Origin: Winogradskyella marincola
GTDB taxonomy: Bacteria; Bacteroidota; Bacteroidia; Flavobacteriales; Flavobacteriaceae
Assembly (NCBI RefSeq): GCF_029624125.1
Contig: NZ_JARSBN010000004.1
Location: 1 to 64,000, forward strand
Length of the DNA stretch: 64,000 nt
Reading direction: 5' to 3'
Both the position numbers and the translations under genes were made by a program. This document shows, piece by piece, positions 52,340 to 62,130 of the stretch; the stretch's first letter is position 1, and each line of letters opens with the position of its first letter. The notes under the pieces were generated by a model. It had not been told where the DNA came from and did not search any database. It was given only the letters and a program-made list of their open reading frames with translations.

Positions 52340-53122
52340 ATGCAAAGATTGATTTTTATTTTTTTATTTATTGGTATTGCGTCACATTCGCAAAACCAGG
52401 TAAAAGCTGTTTTAAAAGATTCTACAGCTTTAAAAGCTAAAACCATTTTTGGTGTAGACACTTTTGGCACGTTGTATTATGCCACAGACAACAACACCTT
52501 TAACAAAAAAGCTAAGGATACTACGATTACTTACGCCAACTTCCAGCTTGGAGAAATTACAACAGCCAACACCTTTAATCCTTTAAAAATAAATCTTTTT
52601 TACAAAGATTTTAATACTGTTGTAATCTTAGATAATCGTTTGGCAGAGGTTTATAAAATAGACTTTAATACGCTTCAAAATTATAAGAATGTAAGTTTTG
52701 TATCTACTGGATATGATAATACGCTTTGGATTTTTAATCAAGATTTACAACAATTAGAATTGTACGACTATAAAACCAATAAATTAAAGCAGAAAACAGT
52801 ACCTGTGCAGTCTGAAGTTTTAGATTTAAAAAGCGACTACAACAACTGCTACATGCTTACAGAAAAGTATCTTTATATCTATAATTATTTTGGAAGTTTA
52901 ATTTCGAAGCATCCTAATATTGGTTATGAAAGTCTAGCATTCAGTAAGGCTCACCTGGTTTTAAAAAAGGAGAACAATCTCTTTTTATTATCTAAAAACA
53001 GTGATGACATACTACCTTTAAAACATCCAAATTTGTTAATAAATCAGTTTTTGGTAACCAATGAAACCTTGTATCTTTACCACGACAAAATTCTACGTCA
53101 TTACCAACTAAAACAAGAATAA
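52340..53122 (+). CDS. Exported protein, possible beta-propeller fragment
   Basis: Signal peptide MQRLIFIFLFIGIASHSQ, then about 240 residues of regularly spaced short strands with aromatic and asparagine-rich turns (GTLYYATDNNTF, NTLWIFNQDLQQLELYDY, YLYIYNYFGSLISKHPNIGYESLAF). The spacing resembles a WD-like or NHL-like propeller, but no standard blade motif is clear. Followed after 3 bp by the deoxynucleoside kinase gene, so the two are co-transcribed, although a functional link is not apparent. Confidence 0.7.
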   Translation: MQRLIFIFLFIGIASHSQNQVKAVLKDSTALKAKTIFGVDTFGTLYYATDNNTFNKKAKDTTITYANFQLGEITTANTFNPLKINLFYKDFNTVVILDNRLAEVYKIDFNTLQNYKNVSFVSTGYDNTLWIFNQDLQQLELYDYKTNKLKQKTVPVQSEVLDLKSDYNNCYMLTEKYLYIYNYFGSLISKHPNIGYESLAFSKAHLVLKKENNLFLLSKNSDDILPLKHPNLLINQFLVTNETLYLYHDKILRHYQLKQE

Positions 53123-53125
53123 ATT

Positions 53126-53740
53126 ATGCATGTTGCTGTTGCAGGAAATATAGGTGCTGGTAAAACCACGCTCACAAAATTATTGGCTAAACATTACAAA
53201 TGGGAGGCGCAATTAGAGGACGTTGTAGACAATCCTTATTTAGACGATTTTTACAACCAGATGGAACGCTGGAGCTTTAACCTGCAAGTTTATTTCTTAA
53301 ACAGCAGATTTAGACAAGTAAATCAAATCCATGATAGTGGCAAAGACATCATTCAAGATAGAACTATCTATGAAGATGCTCATATTTTTGCTCCTAACTT
53401 GCATGCTATGGGCTTAATGACCAATCGCGATTTTGAGAACTACTCATCGTTGTTTGAATTGATGGAATCTTTTGTAAAAGGTCCGGATTTACTAATTTAT
53501 CTAAGAAGTTCTATTCCTAATTTAGTAGCTCAAATTCATAAACGTGGTCGTGATTATGAGAACACGATTAGTATTGATTATCTAAGCCGCCTTAACGAAC
53601 GTTATGAAGCTTGGATTACAAAATATAACAAAGGCAACTTACTAATTATAGACGTTGATAATTTAGACTTTGTGGCTAATCCTGAAGATTTAGGTGGTAT
53701 CATCAATAAAATTGATGCTGAAATTAACGGATTATTTTAA
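53126..53740 (+). CDS. Deoxynucleoside kinase
   Basis: Salvage kinase of the deoxyadenosine/deoxyguanosine kinase family. P-loop GNIGAGKTT at residues 7-15, substrate region LEDVVDNPYLDDFYNQMERWSF, the DRTIYEDAHIFA motif (DRS/ERS equivalent) at about 77-88 and the lid arginines in IHKRGRDYE. 204 residues, standard size. Ends convergently with the App1-type phosphatase gene, the stop codons overlapping by 4 bp. Confidence 0.9.
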   Translation: MHVAVAGNIGAGKTTLTKLLAKHYKWEAQLEDVVDNPYLDDFYNQMERWSFNLQVYFLNSRFRQVNQIHDSGKDIIQDRTIYEDAHIFAPNLHAMGLMTNRDFENYSSLFELMESFVKGPDLLIYLRSSIPNLVAQIHKRGRDYENTISIDYLSRLNERYEAWITKYNKGNLLIIDVDNLDFVANPEDLGGIINKIDAEINGLF

Positions 53741-54735
53741 GAGATAAATCCGTGTTTTTTAGCGTGTTTAGTCGCCTGATCGCTACTTTCTACCAATAAC
53801 ACTTCTGTTGTTTTATAGTTTTCTATAAGCCCTTTTACACGAAGCATTCGCTTTTTGTGCTTAACGCTACGCAGATATATGGCTAAAATTCTATCAGGAA
53901 ATTCTTCTGCTATTTCCATATAGATATCTGGATCGTGCTCGCCACTATCTCCAATTAGTATAAATGGTAAATCTGGATAGGTTTTTAGCAGATTAAGAAT
54001 CTCTTTTTGTTTTTGAGGCTTTTCATCTTGCTTTTTACGTTTTAGCAAATTACTCATAGATCTCAATAAAATTGGGCCTTTTGGAAAGTTGTTTTGCTTT
54101 AAAAATAATTCAAGATAGCGATAGAGATTCCAAGGACTATGGCTTACATAAAATATTGGATTGGCATTTTTACCAGATGCACCTCTGTGTAATTTATGAT
54201 AGAAATCCGCAGCACCTTCTAGAGGGATTCTGTTTTTGGCGTGCTTAAATACAGAGTTATAAATCACTTTCCATTTTAAAGTGCTTACCACTCCTGTATG
54301 CAAAATAGTATCATCTATGTCACTGGCAACACCAAATTGAGCTTTGGTTGATGGTATTAATATTTCGCCAGGAAACCTATTATTGTTTTGAATGGTTCTC
54401 TTGATATTGACATCGCTGTAAGATAATTCAAAAGGCAACCAACCTTCATCATTAGCAAGCTTTGCCAATGCATCTAAATTAGCTTCTACTTTATAATAAC
54501 CATCTCTATCAGTTTGTCCTTTTAAAATCTTTCCGTCAGGTAACTTTATATTGATGCCTACGTTCTTAATTTCATCTGTTTCAAACCGTTTCCAGGTGTT
54601 AATAATAAGATGCCAAGTATTTTGATTTTCGAGATCAATAGACTCATCTTCTAATGCTCTGCCACGCGCATAAAAATGCGTATCTGTGCCATAACCCTGA
54701 AATGCAATGATTTGTAATGGATCTTTCTTAAACAT
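53737..54735 (-). CDS. App1-type phosphatase-domain protein (DUF2183)
   Basis: Haloacid-dehalogenase-like protein of the App1 family, known in yeast as a phosphatidate phosphatase. The catalytic DxDxT motif is ASDIDDTILHTGVV at about 150; further motifs are FYVSHSPWNLYRYLELF and ILIGDSGEHDPDIY. The N-terminal 130 residues form a beta domain. Start at 54735 (MFKKDP) is preferred, because the frame upstream reaches into the terminator of the next gene. 332 residues. The substrate in bacteria is unproven. Confidence 0.85.
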   Translation of the reverse strand: MFKKDPLQIIAFQGYGTDTHFYARGRALEDESIDLENQNTWHLIINTWKRFETDEIKNVGINIKLPDGKILKGQTDRDGYYKVEANLDALAKLANDEGWLPFELSYSDVNIKRTIQNNNRFPGEILIPSTKAQFGVASDIDDTILHTGVVSTLKWKVIYNSVFKHAKNRIPLEGAADFYHKLHRGASGKNANPIFYVSHSPWNLYRYLELFLKQNNFPKGPILLRSMSNLLKRKKQDEKPQKQKEILNLLKTYPDLPFILIGDSGEHDPDIYMEIAEEFPDRILAIYLRSVKHKKRMLRVKGLIENYKTTEVLLVESSDQATKHAKKHGFIS

Positions 54736-54762
54736 CAATAATCTTGTTACGTAAAAATAAAA

Positions 54763-54786
54763 AAGCCTCATCAATTGATGAGGCTT
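54763..54786 (-). terminator. Terminator of the large T9SS gene
   Basis: A perfect palindrome of 12-bp arms (54763-54774 with 54775-54786). On the minus strand it is followed by TTTTATTTTTA. It lies 20 bases after the stop at 54807. Confidence 0.85.
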
Positions 54787-54806
54787 AAGCTTAAAATTTC
54801 TTGTTT

Positions 54807-57800
54807 TTATTTTACCAATAACTTTTTAGATAAGCCTTTTGAATTATTGATCATATACATTCCTGGTGCTAACCCTTCAACATTAATTGATGAAGCATTG
54901 CTAACCTGTTTTACCAAACGACCAGAAAAGTCGTAAAGTTTGTAATCATCTGCTTTACTAAAATTCACTTTCGTATTTGCAGGATTTGGGAACATACTAA
55001 AGTTATTATTATAGTTGTGTTCTTCTAAACCTAAAGTAACATTATCTAAAGAATAGATAGACAACGTTGCACTTACTTCGTTAGATACAATGATTAGCGC
55101 TGTACCTGTAGGACTATCGCTTTCATCTACAAACACAATGCCTTCTGGTCCTAAATCTCCTCCTTCTGAACCACCAGCAACGGCATCTCTATTGTTAAGA
55201 TATTGAAGAAAAACTGGTGCTGTTGGTACTGTAACATCGTAAATCATAACTCCTCCTACACGCTCTAACAACACAAATGCATAATAAGAACCATCTATTT
55301 CCTTTACCAAAACACCTTCTGGCTCTGGACCTTTGTTATCACTTCTGTTTTTAAATCCGTTGTTACTGTTACTTGCATTAAAAATTGCACCATAAGTAGG
55401 ATGTGCTGCTGTAATGACTTCAAAATCATTACCGCTATCGGAAACTATATCTCCTGTACTCGCATTAAAAATACTGAAAGAACGACCACCAAATACGTGA
55501 ATTTCTTCATAATAAGAATCGCCATCCGTATTACCAGATGCATTTGTAATTCCTATATCTCCAAGATTGGTGTCAATGGCAAGTATATCTGCATTGCTAA
55601 AAATTGTTGGGTCTAAAACATAATCGCCATCACCTAGCTTACGCTCTTCTTCAAATCCGTTATACTCTCTAGCATCTCCTTCGTTTGCCGTGATGATGTA
55701 ACCTGTTCCGCCGATATTAAAATAATCGATGGCATCTGGCATATACACACCATAAATTGGCCAGGAAGCATTAAAGATGAAATCGGTTTCATCACTTGTA
55801 TCTAAGGAATTGTTTACCAGACTATGGTCTTTTACACCAAAAGAGGACACACTTACAATTGTATTTGTAGTTAGATCCACAGTTGCTAACGCATTGTTTT
55901 CCTGAAGCGCAACATATGCCATTAAATTATCATCTGAAACAGCAATATATTCTGGTTCTAAGTCTTGAGATACTGTTGCACCTGGTCCAAAAATTCTAAC
56001 ACCATCTGCCAATAATGTTGCCAATTGAGCATCAAAAGCATTAAAGTTTAACGTTGTTACATCACTTTGGTCTATACCAGCTAAACCACCTGTAACATCA
56101 ATAATTGAAACACTTCCTTCTGGATCTATTGAATAGTCACCATTTGGCTCACCTTCATTGGCAGAAAGTAATTTTGTGCCGTCCGGTGTAAACGTAATCA
56201 TATCTGGCAAAGCACCAACTGTAACAATAACTTGATTGTTACCATCTGTATCTGCAAACATTACAAAACCAGAATCTGTTGTAGGATTTGCCGAAATTGC
56301 CGCAGCCAATATACCATTACTAACCGCTACACTTTGCACTCCACTTGTATTTGGTGGTAAGCTTATAGATGAAATTGAAGAAATATTACTTGGGTCTGAA
56401 AAATCCAGAACTTCGATACTAGAACTGTTAGTTACAAACAAACGCTGAGACGTTGGGTCGTAAGCTGTAATTTCTGCTGTACCACTTGCATCAACCAAAT
56501 AGCTTGTTAAATAATTAGCATCTAAAACTGAAGTATTTTCGGTTGGCACAACCGTATCATCATCTAAAATATAAACTGAAAATTCTGATTCACTTCCTAT
56601 GGAAGCACCTACAGCATTTTGAAGATTTACCATAAAGTATAAATCGCTTCCATCTTCAGTATTATCTAAAATAGGAATTGTTATAGTTTGGTTATCTGTA
56701 CTTCCTGAAAGGAAAGTTAAAGTTTGTGCAGAAGCTAAGGTAAAATCGGCACCTTCAACTGCTGTGCCACCAACCATTACATCAACATCTACAGTAACAT
56801 CTGCTGTTGGTGCTTCAGAAATTGAAACCGTTAAAGTAATGCTACCATCATTTTCCATAACAGAATCGTAAACTTCTGTAAATTCAACTTGTATAGACGT
56901 TCCTGTTGCTGAAGCATTTCCTGGCGAACCAATATTAGGAACATCCATTAAATCTCCACCTAAAGCGTTTGTTGCTACAGCATTGTTGGCGTTTCCAACT
57001 GTACTAAACGCATTGAGCTGTACATCGTAAGTTTGACCATCGTTTGAAGCTGTATCTGGATAAGAAGCCGTATCTATTGGCATAGACAATGTTGGGTCTC
57101 CTAACCATAAGTTAACCGCATCACCTCCTCCACCAAGGCCAGCACCATCAGTATAACCCACTTCAACACCTGTAAGGTCTAAAACTTCACTCCAAACGGT
57201 AATAAAAGTATCAACCTCTCCACCAGTATTGTCCGTAATTAATACAATAGCATATCCACCTGGTGGAATAACCGAAACACCTTGAATAAGGTCTGCAGCA
57301 CTAGCATCAGCCGAATCGTCATCGTAGTACAAATCGTCATTTATACCAGACGTCCAAGCAACAGTACCTGTATTATAAATCTCAAACCAGTCTGCTGTTA
57401 AATCATCGCCTTCCTGACCCGAGAAAATTTCTGTAATCACTAAATTTGGCGCTGCAGGTGGCACATTACCTGGCGAAGCAATATTTGGAACATCACTTGC
57501 GCTTCCACCTAAAGCCATCGTTTCTACTGCAAAACTTGCATTGCCAACTATACTAAATTCAGAAAGTTCTAAGTCGTAAGATTGTCCGTCGTTTGAAGCT
57601 GTATCTGGATACGAACCTGAAGCTACTGGCATTGTAGTTAATGGATCTCCCATCCACAACGTTACAGCATCTCCTCCTCCGCCAAGACCTGAGCCATCAG
57701 TGTAACCAATTTCAACACCTGTTAAATCTACAACGTCTCCCCAAACTGTTGAAAAATTAGCAACCTCACCACCAGTATTATCCGTGATTAAAACGATAAC

Positions 57801-59156
57801 GCGCTCTCCTGGTTGAATATCTGTAATATTTTGAATAAGATCCGCAGCAGTACCATCTGCTGAATCATCATCATAATATAAATCTGCATCTACTCCAGAC
57901 GTCCAAGCTGCGATACCAGAATTGTAGATTTCAAACCAATCTGCCGTTAAATCATCTCCTTCCTGACCAGAAAAAATTTCTGTTATTTCTAATACAGGAA
58001 CAGCAGGAATTACATTTCCTGGCGAAGCTATATTTGGTACATCGCTAGCACTTCCACCTAAAGCATTAGTTTGCACAGCATAACTTGCATTACCAACGGT
58101 ACTAAATTCATTAAGTTCTACATCATAAGATTGTCCATCATTAGAAGCTGTATCAGGATAAGCTCCTGAAGCTATTGGTGAAGTGGTTAAAGGGTCTCCT
58201 AACCACAACGTTACAGCATCACCTCCACCTCCTAGGCCAGATCCATCAGTGTAACCAATTTCAATACCTGTTAAATTCACAACTTCTCCCCAAACCGTTG
58301 AAAAGCTAGCAACTTCACCACCAGTATTGTCTGTTATTAAAACGATAACACGCTCACCTGGCTGAATATCTGTAATGCCTTGAATAAGATCTGCTGCAGT
58401 TCCATCTGCTGAGTCATCGTCGTAATACAAATTATCATTAACTCCAGAAACCCAAGGAATAGATCCTGAATTATAAATCTCGAACCAATCTGCTGTTAAG
58501 TCATCACCTTCTTGACCCGAAAAAATTTCGGTAATCACCAACGTTGGCGGTAATGGTTGTACATTAGCCGGAGAAGCTATATTTGGCACATCATTAGCGC
58601 TTCCTCCAAGGGCAAGTGTTGTAGTAGCATTACTTATATTTCCTGAAACACTGAAAGCCGTCAATTCTACATCGTAAGATTGTCCATCATTTGAAGCTGT
58701 ATCTGGATAAGATTCGGTATCAATGATAGTTCCTGTAGTGAGAGGGTCTCCTAACCATACAACTACAGTATCTCCTCCACCACCTAAGCCAGCACCATCT
58801 GTGTAACCTACTTCAACATCAGTAAGATCTACCACTTCTCCCCAAACAGAGATAAAAGTATTAACCTCGCCTGCCATGTTATCTGTAACTAAAACAATAG
58901 CACGTTCGTCTGGTTGCAAGTCTATAATGCCTTGAATAAGATCTGCCGTTGTTGCGTCGGCAGACTCATCATCGTAATACAAATCGGCATCCACGCCAGA
59001 CACCCAAGCCGTGTCTCCTGTATTATGTATTTCAAACCAGTCTGCAGTTAAATCTGTTCCTGATTGTCCAGAAAATATTTCTGTAATTTGAATGTTAGCT
59101 TGTGAAAAAGCTGTGACCGAAAATAAAACGGCCAAAAGAGTAGTCATTTTTTTCAT
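54807..59156 (-). CDS. Large T9SS surface protein with four lamin-tail repeats and choice-of-anchor I domain
   Basis: 1449 residues. Signal peptide (VTAFSQ), then four near-identical lamin-tail domain repeats of about 183 residues (about 21-205, 206-388, 389-571, 572-755), each opening with ITEIFSGQEGDDLTADWFEI or close to it and holding GYTDGSGLGGGGDAV. Next a Calx-beta domain (about 760-870), then a propeller-like choice-of-anchor I domain (about 880-1370; GALPDMITFTPDGTKLLSANEGEP, GPEPEGV, LGPEGIVFV), and a type A sorting domain (FSMFPNPANTKVNFSK ... GMYMINNSKG). Lamin-tail domains in surface proteins often accompany calcium-dependent phosphoesterases or nucleases; here the last large domain resembles secreted alkaline-phosphatase-like proteins but lacks visible catalytic residues. 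Confidence 0.88.
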   Translation of the reverse strand: MKKMTTLLAVLFSVTAFSQANIQITEIFSGQSGTDLTADWFEIHNTGDTAWVSGVDADLYYDDESADATTADLIQGIIDLQPDERAIVLVTDNMAGEVNTFISVWGEVVDLTDVEVGYTDGAGLGGGGDTVVVWLGDPLTTGTIIDTESYPDTASNDGQSYDVELTAFSVSGNISNATTTLALGGSANDVPNIASPANVQPLPPTLVITEIFSGQEGDDLTADWFEIYNSGSIPWVSGVNDNLYYDDDSADGTAADLIQGITDIQPGERVIVLITDNTGGEVASFSTVWGEVVNLTGIEIGYTDGSGLGGGGDAVTLWLGDPLTTSPIASGAYPDTASNDGQSYDVELNEFSTVGNASYAVQTNALGGSASDVPNIASPGNVIPAVPVLEITEIFSGQEGDDLTADWFEIYNSGIAAWTSGVDADLYYDDDSADGTAADLIQNITDIQPGERVIVLITDNTGGEVANFSTVWGDVVDLTGVEIGYTDGSGLGGGGDAVTLWMGDPLTTMPVASGSYPDTASNDGQSYDLELSEFSIVGNASFAVETMALGGSASDVPNIASPGNVPPAAPNLVITEIFSGQEGDDLTADWFEIYNTGTVAWTSGINDDLYYDDDSADASAADLIQGVSVIPPGGYAIVLITDNTGGEVDTFITVWSEVLDLTGVEVGYTDGAGLGGGGDAVNLWLGDPTLSMPIDTASYPDTASNDGQTYDVQLNAFSTVGNANNAVATNALGGDLMDVPNIGSPGNASATGTSIQVEFTEVYDSVMENDGSITLTVSISEAPTADVTVDVDVMVGGTAVEGADFTLASAQTLTFLSGSTDNQTITIPILDNTEDGSDLYFMVNLQNAVGASIGSESEFSVYILDDDTVVPTENTSVLDANYLTSYLVDASGTAEITAYDPTSQRLFVTNSSSIEVLDFSDPSNISSISSISLPPNTSGVQSVAVSNGILAAAISANPTTDSGFVMFADTDGNNQVIVTVGALPDMITFTPDGTKLLSANEGEPNGDYSIDPEGSVSIIDVTGGLAGIDQSDVTTLNFNAFDAQLATLLADGVRIFGPGATVSQDLEPEYIAVSDDNLMAYVALQENNALATVDLTTNTIVSVSSFGVKDHSLVNNSLDTSDETDFIFNASWPIYGVYMPDAIDYFNIGGTGYIITANEGDAREYNGFEEERKLGDGDYVLDPTIFSNADILAIDTNLGDIGITNASGNTDGDSYYEEIHVFGGRSFSIFNASTGDIVSDSGNDFEVITAAHPTYGAIFNASNSNNGFKNRSDNKGPEPEGVLVKEIDGSYYAFVLLERVGGVMIYDVTVPTAPVFLQYLNNRDAVAGGSEGGDLGPEGIVFVDESDSPTGTALIIVSNEVSATLSIYSLDNVTLGLEEHNYNNNFSMFPNPANTKVNFSKADDYKLYDFSGRLVKQVSNASSINVEGLAPGMYMINNSKGLSKKLLVK

Positions 59157-59480
59157 TTGGTTGGATTAATTGATTTTGATAAAATTAAGATGTTACTCCA
59201 ACCTGCTTGTTACCTCCATATTACAATAAAGTAAACTAAATAACATAAAATAATTACCAGAATGTTAACCAATTAAACAACACAAACTTTGTCAACCTAT
59301 TAAGATTTTTAAAGCATTTTGACTTAAATATTTGCAATAAACAATAGAATTAATTAGCTCTTAGGGAAAAGACATAACTGTTAAATATTTCTTTAAATCA
59401 GCTCCTAACACGTTAAATAACGAGCTTAAGGCAGTAGTTTTAGTATTTTAGTGACATTCTAATTCAAACTAACCTTTTAA
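59157..59480. other. Intergenic region, no gene seen
   Basis: 324 bases between the divergent T9SS protein and S9 peptidase genes. AT-rich, no ORF of note, no clear hairpin, no exact TAnnTTTG at a suitable distance. It must hold both promoters. Confidence 0.5.
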
Positions 59481-62012
59481 ATGAAAAAATTAGCACTAAC
59501 CCTAACACTTGGGTTATTATTCAATTTTTGCATTGCTCAGGACGCAAACAACTTAACTCCTAAACCCAATTACAGGGCAGCAGCAAAATACTCGCCAACC
59601 AATCTAGGCAAATTAGTCCACTCTACTTCAGTAAGACCTCATTGGCTAAAAAATGGTAATCGTTTTTGGTATCAATACAAAACCACGAGTGGTTCAAAAT
59701 ACTATATTGTCGATGCTGATAAGCGAAGCAAAAAAGAACTTTTTGACAATGAAAAAATGGCTCAATGGTTAACAGAAATAACCAAAGACCCTTATGATGC
59801 TCAACACTTACCTCGCTTTGACTTTAAGTTTGTAAAAAATGAAACAGCTATTCAGTTTTACGTGACTTCTACCGAAAAAGTTGAAGAAGAAAAAGACAAT
59901 TCTGAAGAAGAAACTGAGAAGCAAACAGATTCAACTGAAACCAAGAAAAAGAAAAAGGGGAAACCTAAAATGGTAAATAAAGTTTATCATTTTGAATACA
60001 CACTAGGCAGTAATTCCTTAACTCTTTTGGACAACAAGAAAAAGGAAAAAGAAGATTGGAGAAAATGGGCAAATATTGCTCCAGACAGCTCGGTTGTTTT
60101 ATTTTCTAAAAACTACAATCTTTATTGGATGGACAAGGAAAACTTCCTAAAAGCTGTTGAAAACGAAAAAGACACAACAATTGTAGAGAACCAATGGACA
60201 ACTGATGGTGAACTGTACTATTCCTTTGGTGGATCTAGTGGTCGTGGAGAAACCAATGAGTCTATGAAAAAAAACAAAGACAAGCGCCAGCGCATCTTTG
60301 GTATATGGTCTCACGATTCTAAAAAATTTGTATTTCAAAGAACAGATTCCAGACATATCAATGAACTTTGGGTTATAAATAGTACAGCTAGCAAGCGACC
60401 AACACTAGAGACATACAAATACCATATGCCAGGTGAAGATGAGTTTTACAAAACCCAACTTTATGTTTTTGATATACCTTCTAAAAGCAATATAGAAGTA
60501 CAATTAGATACTGTAAAACAGCAAAGTGTGCAAATATATAGAGAACCTATAAAAAAATCCAGCTATGATGATGATTTCACACCTTCTCTATTATTATCTA
60601 AAAAAGGTAAAATATACTACAACACGATAAGTAGAGATCGAAAAAAACTAGACATCTGTGTTGCTGATATCAATACAGGTGAGACAAAAGTTCTCATTGA
60701 AGAACGATTTAACACCTATATAGAATCTCGCCCTCTAGTCTTATTAAATAATGAATCTGAAATGTTGCATTGGGCAGAACGCTCTGGTTGGGCACATTAT
60801 TATTTATATGACACACAAGGAAACTTAAAAAACCAAGTTACCAAAGGTTCTTATCACGTAGAAAGAGCTATAGGTGTTGATGAAAAATCTAGAACGCTTT
60901 ACTTTACAGCTCATGGCATTCCTAAAGATCAAGACCCTTACTACGAGCATTTGTATAAGATAAATTTAAACGGAAGCGGTTTAAAAGCTCTAAATCCAGG
61001 AGATTTTAACACAAATACGAGCATGAGTGATTCTAACGGCTTTTTCGTTAGTAACTACTCTAGAGTAAATACGGTTCCTAAATCTGAATTACGAAATAGT
61101 AACGGCAACGTAGTAATGGAGTTAGAAGAAGCTGATTTATCGCAATTAATGGCTACTGGTTACAAATTCCCTGAGCCTTTTAAAATGAAAGCTGATGATG
61201 GTATTACAGACATCTATGGTGTAATTTACAGACCATTTGACATGGATTCTACTAAAAAATATCCATTATTAGAATATGTATATCCTGGACCTCAAACTGA
61301 AGCTGTAAACAAGTCTTTCTCTGTTCGTATGGATAGATTAGATAGAATGGCTCAAGTTGGTTTTATAGTAGTAACTATGGGTAATCGTGGCGGACATCCA
61401 GACCGTTCTAAATGGTATCATAATTATGGTTACGGCAATCTAAGAGACTACGGTTTAGCAGACAAAAGACACGTTGCCGAACAGTTAGCAGACAAATACG
61501 AATATATAGATATTAATAAAGTTGGTATTTATGGTCATTCTGGTGGTGGATTTATGTCAACAGCTGCTATTTTGGTTTATCCAGACTTTTTTAAAGCAGC
61601 AGTATCTTCCGCAGGAAATCACGATAATGCCATCTATAATAGCTGGTGGAGCGAAACACATCATGGTGTACAAGAAGAAATTGATGAAAACGGTAATGTA
61701 AAATACAAGTATATGATTGATAATAACCAATCATTAGCCGGAAATCTAAAAGGTCATTTAATGCTTATTACAGGAGATGTAGATAACAACGTACATCCTG
61801 GAGGTACTATAAGAATGGCTAATGCATTGATAAAAGCCAACAAACGTTTTGATTTTATGCTAATGCCAGGTCAAAGACACGGCTTTGGTAACATGACAGA
61901 ATACTCTTTTTGGCTAAGAGCAGATCACTTTAGCAAACACTTTTTAGGTGTAGAAGCTACAAGTATTGATATTACTGAAATGAACAGAGATAAGCCTAAA
62001 ACAAAGTCTTAA
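59481..62012 (+). CDS. S9 family serine peptidase (DPP IV/prolyl oligopeptidase type)
   Basis: Signal peptide (FNFCIAQ, about 20 residues), an N-terminal beta-propeller of about 560 residues with an extended lysine/glutamate-rich insert (KVEEEKDNSEEE near residue 135), and a C-terminal alpha/beta-hydrolase. Nucleophile in YGHSGGGF (about residue 686), Asp in ITGDVDNNVHPG (about 765), His in GQRHGFG (about 800). It exports to the periplasm or surface and cleaves dipeptides or short peptides, probably after proline or a small residue. 843 residues. Single transcript with its own terminator. Confidence 0.9.
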   Translation: MKKLALTLTLGLLFNFCIAQDANNLTPKPNYRAAAKYSPTNLGKLVHSTSVRPHWLKNGNRFWYQYKTTSGSKYYIVDADKRSKKELFDNEKMAQWLTEITKDPYDAQHLPRFDFKFVKNETAIQFYVTSTEKVEEEKDNSEEETEKQTDSTETKKKKKGKPKMVNKVYHFEYTLGSNSLTLLDNKKKEKEDWRKWANIAPDSSVVLFSKNYNLYWMDKENFLKAVENEKDTTIVENQWTTDGELYYSFGGSSGRGETNESMKKNKDKRQRIFGIWSHDSKKFVFQRTDSRHINELWVINSTASKRPTLETYKYHMPGEDEFYKTQLYVFDIPSKSNIEVQLDTVKQQSVQIYREPIKKSSYDDDFTPSLLLSKKGKIYYNTISRDRKKLDICVADINTGETKVLIEERFNTYIESRPLVLLNNESEMLHWAERSGWAHYYLYDTQGNLKNQVTKGSYHVERAIGVDEKSRTLYFTAHGIPKDQDPYYEHLYKINLNGSGLKALNPGDFNTNTSMSDSNGFFVSNYSRVNTVPKSELRNSNGNVVMELEEADLSQLMATGYKFPEPFKMKADDGITDIYGVIYRPFDMDSTKKYPLLEYVYPGPQTEAVNKSFSVRMDRLDRMAQVGFIVVTMGNRGGHPDRSKWYHNYGYGNLRDYGLADKRHVAEQLADKYEYIDINKVGIYGHSGGGFMSTAAILVYPDFFKAAVSSAGNHDNAIYNSWWSETHHGVQEEIDENGNVKYKYMIDNNQSLAGNLKGHLMLITGDVDNNVHPGGTIRMANALIKANKRFDFMLMPGQRHGFGNMTEYSFWLRADHFSKHFLGVEATSIDITEMNRDKPKTKS

Positions 62013-62035
62013 CTAAAAGAATTTATAGTTAATAA

Positions 62036-62064
62036 AAAAACCACGCTTATGAGCGTGGTTTTTT
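62036..62064 (+). terminator. Bidirectional terminator
   Basis: CCACGCT (62041-62047), loop TATG, AGCGTGG (62052-62058), flanked by A- and T-tracts. Closes the S9 peptidase gene and probably also the convergent pyrophosphatase gene. Confidence 0.88.
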
Positions 62065-62130
62065 ATTTCAATTTATAAGAGTTAAACCCTATTTAGTTTC
62101 AACCTCTTCTTTTACTTCTTTTATAACTTT

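Noticed and set aside
54736..54774. Longer start (MMRLF) for the App1-type protein
   Set aside because: The extension lies in the terminator palindrome of the neighbouring gene.
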